Positions 21,695-25,908 of a DNA stretch of 25,908 bases are shown piece after piece; the stretch's first letter is position 1; every line of letters begins with the position of its first letter. The notes below the pieces were generated by a model. It had not been told where the DNA came from, ran no database searches, and worked only from the letters and a program-made list of their open reading frames with translations. The translations under genes and the position numbers were made by a program. Source of the DNA: Desulfuromonadaceae bacterium (GTDB taxonomy: Bacteria > Desulfobacterota > Desulfuromonadia > Desulfuromonadales > SZUA-540); assembly GCA_003250235.1 (NCBI GenBank), contig QKGY01000269.1, positions 1 through 25,908 of the forward strand, given 5' to 3'.

Positions 21695-23047
21695 TCACGG
21701 TGCGAGGGGGGGAGGGGGGCCATCCCCCGCGGAGCCCACCTGAAATTCTGTCGACCAGTCAAGCAGCGGTCGCACCACCCCCGCCAGATGCTTCGACCAG
21801 TCGCCCCTGGCTGAATCCCCCTGCAGACTGTCGACAACATAAAACGCGACCGCCCCGTATTCGGAGAACTGCAGGGTATCGGGGTAGCGCGTCCGAACGT
21901 GGCAGTTGACGTAGACCATCCCCTCGGCCAGGAGGTTGCCGGGGATCCAAGCGGTGCTGACATAGCGCCCCTCGGGGCGGGCGCGGCTGCGCCAGGCGGC
22001 GTCCTGGTCGATGGAGGTGAAGATCGCTTCCCCCTCGCTGTTGCGCAGGGTGATGTAGGGCATCAGTACCCGTCCTTCCCGCAGGACCTCGTATTCCAGT
22101 TCGATGCGGAACGTCTCCCGGACGTCGATGTTTTCGCTGATGCGGCCGTCGGCCGATTTTACCCGCACCGCACGCAGCCTTGCGTAGGGGCCGTTCGGGG
22201 CCTTCGCGGGCTCCGGCCATTCCCGGGCGGCCATGACCCCCTGATCCGAGCAGAGATAGTTGCTGACCACCTGCCGGGACGGCCCCTCCTCGGCGATGCG
22301 ACCGTCTTTGAGCAGGATGGCACGGGGGCAGAGGCGCATGACCGACGGCATGTTGTGTGACACGAAAAGGACGGTCCGCCCCCCCTTTTCGACATCTTCC
22401 ATCTTGTTGAGACACTTGCGCTGGAACTCGGCGTCGCCCACAGCCAGAACCTCATCCACCACCAGGATGTCCGGGTTGAGGTGGGCGGCAACGGAGAACG
22501 CCAGCCTCACTTTCATGCCGCTGGAGTAGCGCTTGACGGGGGTGTCGATGAATTTGCCGACCCCGGAGAAGTCGACGATCTCGTCGAACTTCTGGTCGAC
22601 CTCCCGCTTCTTCATCCCCAGGATGGTGCCGTTCAGGTAGACATTTTCCCGTCCGGTGAGTTCGGGGTGGAAGCCGGTCCCTACTTCCAGCAGGCTCGAA
22701 ACCTTCCCTCGGATCTCAGCCCGTCCTTCGCTTGGGTCGGCAATGCGCGACAGGATCTTGAGGAGGGTCGACTTGCCGGCGCCGTTGCGACCGATGATGG
22801 CCAGGGCTTCCCCTCGGCGCACCTCGAAGGAGATGTCGCGCAGGGCCCAGATGACGTCGGCCGCCTCTTCCGATTGTCCTCTCTCGTCGAATGTGTAGAG
22901 GGAACGGTACTTCCTGTAGTTCTTGAGCGGGCTCCTCAGCACGTCGATAAGTGCGCCGGCAAGGCTGTCGTGCATCTGCTCCTTCAGCCCGATGCGGTAG
23001 CGCTTGCTGAGATTCTCTACACGGATCGCTATGTCCTGGTCTGCCAT
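21695..23047 (-). CDS. wzt: Polysaccharide ABC exporter ATPase with C-terminal glycan-recognition domain
   Basis: A 450-residue Wzt/TagH-type ATPase. Walker A is GRNGAGKST (86-94), the ABC signature is in RYSSGMKVRLAF (173-184), Walker B is ILVVDEVLAVGD (194-205) and the H-loop histidine is H231. The domain begins with a long insertion between beta strands (about 20-65), as usual in this subfamily. Residues from about 285 to 450 form an extra beta-rich domain like the Wzt C-terminal domain, which in studied O-antigen systems recognises the chain-end modification before export. It pairs with the permease encoded 18 bp upstream. Its presence argues that the glycan is completed in the cytoplasm and exported as a whole chain. 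Confidence 0.93.
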   Translation of the reverse strand: MADQDIAIRVENLSKRYRIGLKEQMHDSLAGALIDVLRSPLKNYRKYRSLYTFDERGQSEEAADVIWALRDISFEVRRGEALAIIGRNGAGKSTLLKILSRIADPSEGRAEIRGKVSSLLEVGTGFHPELTGRENVYLNGTILGMKKREVDQKFDEIVDFSGVGKFIDTPVKRYSSGMKVRLAFSVAAHLNPDILVVDEVLAVGDAEFQRKCLNKMEDVEKGGRTVLFVSHNMPSVMRLCPRAILLKDGRIAEEGPSRQVVSNYLCSDQGVMAAREWPEPAKAPNGPYARLRAVRVKSADGRISENIDVRETFRIELEYEVLREGRVLMPYITLRNSEGEAIFTSIDQDAAWRSRARPEGRYVSTAWIPGNLLAEGMVYVNCHVRTRYPDTLQFSEYGAVAFYVVDSLQGDSARGDWSKHLAGVVRPLLDWSTEFQVGSAGDGPPPPLAP

Positions 23048-23065
23048 TGCCTCACCAATGAATGT

Positions 23066-23905
23066 TCAGATCACGTCGACGAACACCCGCTCCATCCGCT
23101 TGAAGTAGAAGGCGCCGCCGACCAGGAGCAGGGCGGCGGTGAAACTCCCCGGAATGATGTAGGGCCAAGGGATCGGCAGGCCCAGCAGGCAGGCCCGGAA
23201 GCCTTCGATGACGCCGACCAGCGGGTTGAGGGAGTAGAGCATTCTGTATTGCGGCGGGATGGAGGCCGCCGAGTAGACCACCGGTGCCGAGTACATCAGG
23301 AACTGGATTACGATCGGCATGGCGAATTTCACGTCCCGGAAGCGGATGGCCATGGCGGAAAGCCACATGCCGACGCCGGCGGCAATGCTCGTCATCATTA
23401 CGACGAAGAGCGGGAAGTAGAGAAGATTCCAGGTCGGGAGGATGCCGTAATAGAGCGCGAGCCCCAGCAGGATCAGCATGGAGATCCCGAAATCGACCAG
23501 TCTAGCCAACACGGGGGTTATCGGGAAGATGAGCCGGGGAAAGTAGATCTTGCCGAGCATGTGCTGCCCAAGCACCAGGCACTGGCTCGACTGGGTCATG
23601 GCCTGGGACATGTAGGTCCAGGGGACTATGGCGACGCTCGAGAAGAGGATGTAAGGGATTCCCTCCGTCGGCACCTTGGCGATCTTGCCGAAGACCACGC
23701 TGAAGATGAGGATCTGGATGGCCGGATTGAGAATCGCCCAGGAAAAGCCGAGAATGGTCTGGGCGTATAGGATCTTGATATCGCGCCAGACGAGGAAGAA
23801 GAAGAGGTCGCGATATTCCCGCAACTCTTTGAAGTCGATGAGCTGCCAGCCCGATCGGTGCCGGATGATCGTGACTTCACCGGCGGCAGTCCCTGGTTTG
23901 TTCAT
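23066..23905 (-). CDS. wzm: Polysaccharide ABC exporter permease
   Basis: An ABC-2-type permease with six predicted membrane segments. Typical Wzm features are the amphipathic N-terminal part (DFKELREYRDLFFFLVWRDI), ILGFSWAILNPAIQILIFSVVFG, and the C-terminal YSLNPLVGVIEGFRACLLG. It forms the inner-membrane channel through which the ATPase encoded 18 bp downstream drives the lipid-linked polysaccharide. I prefer the ATG at 23905, giving 279 residues; an in-frame GTG at 23926 adds seven residues. Neither has a strong ribosome site. It is the first gene of the long minus-strand run, so its upstream region is where the main promoter should be. Confidence 0.92.
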   Translation of the reverse strand: MNKPGTAAGEVTIIRHRSGWQLIDFKELREYRDLFFFLVWRDIKILYAQTILGFSWAILNPAIQILIFSVVFGKIAKVPTEGIPYILFSSVAIVPWTYMSQAMTQSSQCLVLGQHMLGKIYFPRLIFPITPVLARLVDFGISMLILLGLALYYGILPTWNLLYFPLFVVMMTSIAAGVGMWLSAMAIRFRDVKFAMPIVIQFLMYSAPVVYSAASIPPQYRMLYSLNPLVGVIEGFRACLLGLPIPWPYIIPGSFTAALLLVGGAFYFKRMERVFVDVI

Positions 23906-24231
23906 GGGTTCTATTCCCGTCTGCACCCGGAATCGCGAACTCGTGGAGGTGCGGCGGCGCGCCGCAAAGGCCTGTGTCTAGTCAGGACGTCGAGCCGATC
24001 TGTACCACCTTTCCGGCCCGGCCGGTGACTGGTCCCAGCCGAAGGGAACTCCTGAAGCCGATTTTCGCCAATCCCCCTGGGTTCATTAGTATTTCTTTCG
24101 CATTTTCAGGCTGATAGCTTCTTATGAAACGCAAATTTCAGAGGAACGTACTAAACAGTTAACACTACTTTCGAGGGTGTCAAGGAGCGACCGCCCGGGG
24201 TGGCCGGAGAAGCGGGACATTGTGCCGCTGC

Positions 24232-24259
24232 TTGACAGGAGGAGAGGGGGTGCTATTTG
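24232..24259 (+). promoter_or_regulatory. Candidate sigma-70 promoter for the glycosylphosphotransferase gene
   Basis: A perfect TTGACA (24232-24237) is followed after 16 bases by TATTTG (24254-24259), with TG two positions before it, as in an extended -10. It would give a leader of about 290 bases before the GTG at 24556. The -10 is only a moderate match. Confidence 0.35.
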
Positions 24260-24515
24260 TTTGAATAAGGAAAGGCCTCAAAAAATCGAACTTTTTTTGT
24301 CGATGAGGGTTGCCTGGCCTGAAATTTCTCTGATAGTCCACCGGATGTCTCTCTTCAGATGGTTGCCGGAGTTGAATCCACTTTGATGGGAGGGTACGAA
24401 GAGGCGCTCTTTGGTTGCCGGGATGGCCGAGAGGGCGATGGTTAAGTTTTTAAGGTCTTCACGGTTTTCTGTTTTCTCCCTGATTAGTCAAGGGGCAAGA
24501 GGGATGCTGGGGACG

Positions 24516-24537
24516 CGCCATGCCAAGCAGCATGGCG
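24516..24537 (+). other. Perfect 8-bp inverted repeat just before the ribosome site
   Basis: CGCCATGC (24516-24523) and GCATGGCG (24530-24537) pair perfectly around six bases and end 6 bases before the GGGAGGT ribosome site of the glycosylphosphotransferase gene. Two in-frame ATGs (24520 and 24532) lie inside the arms, which weakens them as starts and supports the GTG at 24556. Confidence 0.4.
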
Positions 24538-24555
24538 GGCTCTGGGAGGTGCAAC

Positions 24556-25908
24556 GTGCTGAGGGAACAAATCGGCCACAAGGTGCTCGACCTGCTTTTG
24601 ACGGCCATCGCCTTTCTGGCGGCCTATTTTATCTGCCTCCAGGGAGGGCTTGGCAGCTATGAACCGCTCGACAGCCAACACTTCGCCTTTATCTTTCTTG
24701 CGACCATGCTCAGCTGCGGACTGGCTTTCGATTTCTGCGATTGTTACGAACTGCACGGACGGCAGAGCTTCGACAGGGTTTTTTTTCGAGTCGCAAAGAG
24801 CGTGCTGATCGGCACCATCGGGGTTGTCCTGCTTCTCTACCTGCTTCAGATGGCCGGCGGCAGCCGCATGTTGATGGGACTCTTTACCGGTCTCGCCATC
24901 TTGCTCCTGACCGCTTTCCGTGCCGTCATCCACTTGCGCCGAAAGCGTGGTCTGAACCGCAAGGAGATCCTGATCATCGGCAGCCGGACGCGGGCGCAGG
25001 AACTCATCCGCTATGTAGCGGCCAACGAGGAACTGGGATACCACATCATCGGCTGCCTCGAGGTAGACCCCGGCACTGTCGGGGAGAGGGTGGCCGGCGG
25101 TGTTTCCGTCATCGGCCAGATGGGTGATTTTCGCAATATTCTACTCTCACGAACGGTGGATGAGGTCATTTTTGCGATTCCTTTGGCCAGGGTCGAGAAT
25201 ATCGTCGACTACCTCAATTTTGCCGAAGAGCAGGGGGTGAACGTCCGGGTGCTCCCCGACTGGCAGGTCCCCGAGCTTATGTATCAGCCGAAGGTCGCCT
25301 CAATCTACATTGACCAGTTCGTCGGCATCCCCATGCTGATACTCTCCTCCACTCCGCGCAAGGAACTGGCGTTGCTGGTCAAGTCCGTGATCGATCGGAC
25401 CCTGGCCGTCGTCAGCGTCGTATTCCTTGCGCCCCTGTTTCTCCTCGTCGCACTGTGCATCAAGGTTTCCAGCCCCGGCCCGGTATTCTTCCGCCAGGTG
25501 CGCTGCGGACTGAACGGGCGTACATTCACGCTGCTCAAGTTCCGTACCATGGTCCTCGAGGCGGAGACTCTCAGGCTGCAACTGGCGGCAGCCAACGAAA
25601 TGGACGGCCCCGTCTTCAAGATCAAGGAGGACCCGCGGGTGACTCGGGTCGGCAGGTTCCTGCGGAAAAGCAGTCTGGACGAATTGCCGCAGTTGATCAA
25701 CGTTCTTCGCGGCGAGATGAGCCTGGTTGGGCCGCGTCCGCCGCTCCCCTCGGAGGTGAAGGACTACAAGCATTGGCAACGGCGCCGCCTCTCGATGAAG
25801 CCGGGGCTCACCTGCATCTGGCAGGTCAGCGGGCGCAATGACATCCGCTTCGAGGACTGGATGCGCATGGACCTGGAATACATCGACAGATGGTCTCTGC
25901 TGCTCGAC
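24556..25908 (+). CDS. Polyprenyl glycosylphosphotransferase (WbaP/WcaJ type), 3'-truncated
   Basis: The frame runs open from a GTG at 24556 to the window end (451 codons), so the C-terminus is missing. GGGAGGT lies 5 bases before the GTG, which decides the start over ATGs at 24520 and 24532. The N-terminal 110 residues hold four membrane segments. A CoA-binding-like Rossmann domain follows (EILIIGSRTRAQELI). A further membrane helix (IDRTLAVVSVVFLAPLFLLVAL) leads into the catalytic domain: SPGPVFFRQVRCG, LKFRTM, FLRKSSLDELPQLINVLRGEMSLVGPRP and KPGLTCIWQVSGRN. This is the Bac_transf signature with the essential Asp-Glu pair in LDELPQ. The enzyme transfers a sugar 1-phosphate from a UDP-sugar to undecaprenyl phosphate, starting chain assembly. 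It is divergent from the export operon and is the likely initiating enzyme for it. Confidence 0.93.
   Translation, partial: MLREQIGHKVLDLLLTAIAFLAAYFICLQGGLGSYEPLDSQHFAFIFLATMLSCGLAFDFCDCYELHGRQSFDRVFFRVAKSVLIGTIGVVLLLYLLQMAGGSRMLMGLFTGLAILLLTAFRAVIHLRRKRGLNRKEILIIGSRTRAQELIRYVAANEELGYHIIGCLEVDPGTVGERVAGGVSVIGQMGDFRNILLSRTVDEVIFAIPLARVENIVDYLNFAEEQGVNVRVLPDWQVPELMYQPKVASIYIDQFVGIPMLILSSTPRKELALLVKSVIDRTLAVVSVVFLAPLFLLVALCIKVSSPGPVFFRQVRCGLNGRTFTLLKFRTMVLEAETLRLQLAAANEMDGPVFKIKEDPRVTRVGRFLRKSSLDELPQLINVLRGEMSLVGPRPPLPSEVKDYKHWQRRRLSMKPGLTCIWQVSGRNDIRFEDWMRMDLEYIDRWSLLLD

Larger units (their letters stand above)
23906..24555. promoter_or_regulatory. Divergent intergenic region between wzm and the glycosylphosphotransferase gene
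   Basis: About 650 bp with no supportable gene. Part of it (about 24080-24175) is AT-rich next to GC-rich flanks. It must contain the promoters for the long minus-strand run and for the plus-strand gene. Short open frames here lack ribosome sites. It also holds an A-run/T-run inverted repeat (about 24280-24297) and the hairpin at 24516-24537. I saw no convincing -35/-10 pair for the minus strand. Confidence 0.55.

Noticed and set aside
24177..24386. A 69-codon plus-strand frame in the divergent region
   Set aside because: No properly spaced ribosome site, no recognisable domain, and it crosses the candidate promoter and the A-run/T-run inverted repeat.
24484..25044. A 186-codon minus-strand frame opposite the glycosylphosphotransferase
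   Set aside because: The plus strand encodes a clear family protein across the same bases; this frame has no recognisable features.
1..25908. Mobile elements, tRNA, rRNA or CRISPR array
   Set aside because: No transposase or integrase motifs, no tRNA-like cloverleaf, and no regularly spaced repeats were found on either strand.

Overview
The window is GC-rich and densely coded. It carries no tRNA, rRNA, CRISPR array or recognisable insertion sequence. Its content is a surface-polysaccharide locus of a Gram-negative bacterium: secreted pectate-lyase-fold enzymes, glycosyltransferases, an O-antigen-ligase-like protein, a Wzm/Wzt export pair and a polyprenyl glycosylphosphotransferase. The gene style suggests a Desulfuromonas/Geobacter-type (Desulfuromonadota) genome, but that placement is an inference without a database search.

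Layout. Positions 1-2636 (+) hold two tandem PL1-type lyase genes, the first cut by the window edge and closed by a strong terminator. From about 23.9 kb back to 2.7 kb, all 17 full-length genes lie on the minus strand with short gaps or ATGA overlaps, consistent with one or a few long transcripts. In order of transcription they are: wzm, wzt; four polytopic membrane proteins that share three acidic motifs (one fused to an NHL beta-propeller, one to a TPR-like tail); a large membrane protein with a protein-kinase-like N-terminus; two GT4 glycosyltransferases; a heparan-type sulfotransferase; two GT2 glycosyltransferases; another GT4; an O-antigen ligase/polymerase-like protein; a fused ATP sulfurylase-APS kinase; and a second, unrelated sulfotransferase. 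A roughly 650-bp divergent intergenic region follows. Then a polyprenyl glycosyl-1-phosphate transferase starts on the plus strand at a GTG at 24556 and runs off the window.

How the parts may work together (inference). The glycosylphosphotransferase loads the first sugar on undecaprenyl phosphate, the five glycosyltransferases extend the chain, and Wzm/Wzt exports it, with the Wzt C-terminal domain probably recognising the chain end. The ligase-like protein may attach it. Sat-CysC makes PAPS and the two sulfotransferases use it, so the product is probably a sulfated polysaccharide. The lyases at the edge may trim a uronate-containing glycan.

The least explained part is 14.1-21.7 kb: a kinase-like membrane protein next to four divergent relatives of one membrane family. 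I do not recognise a named family for these, and they are the best candidate here for an undescribed system.
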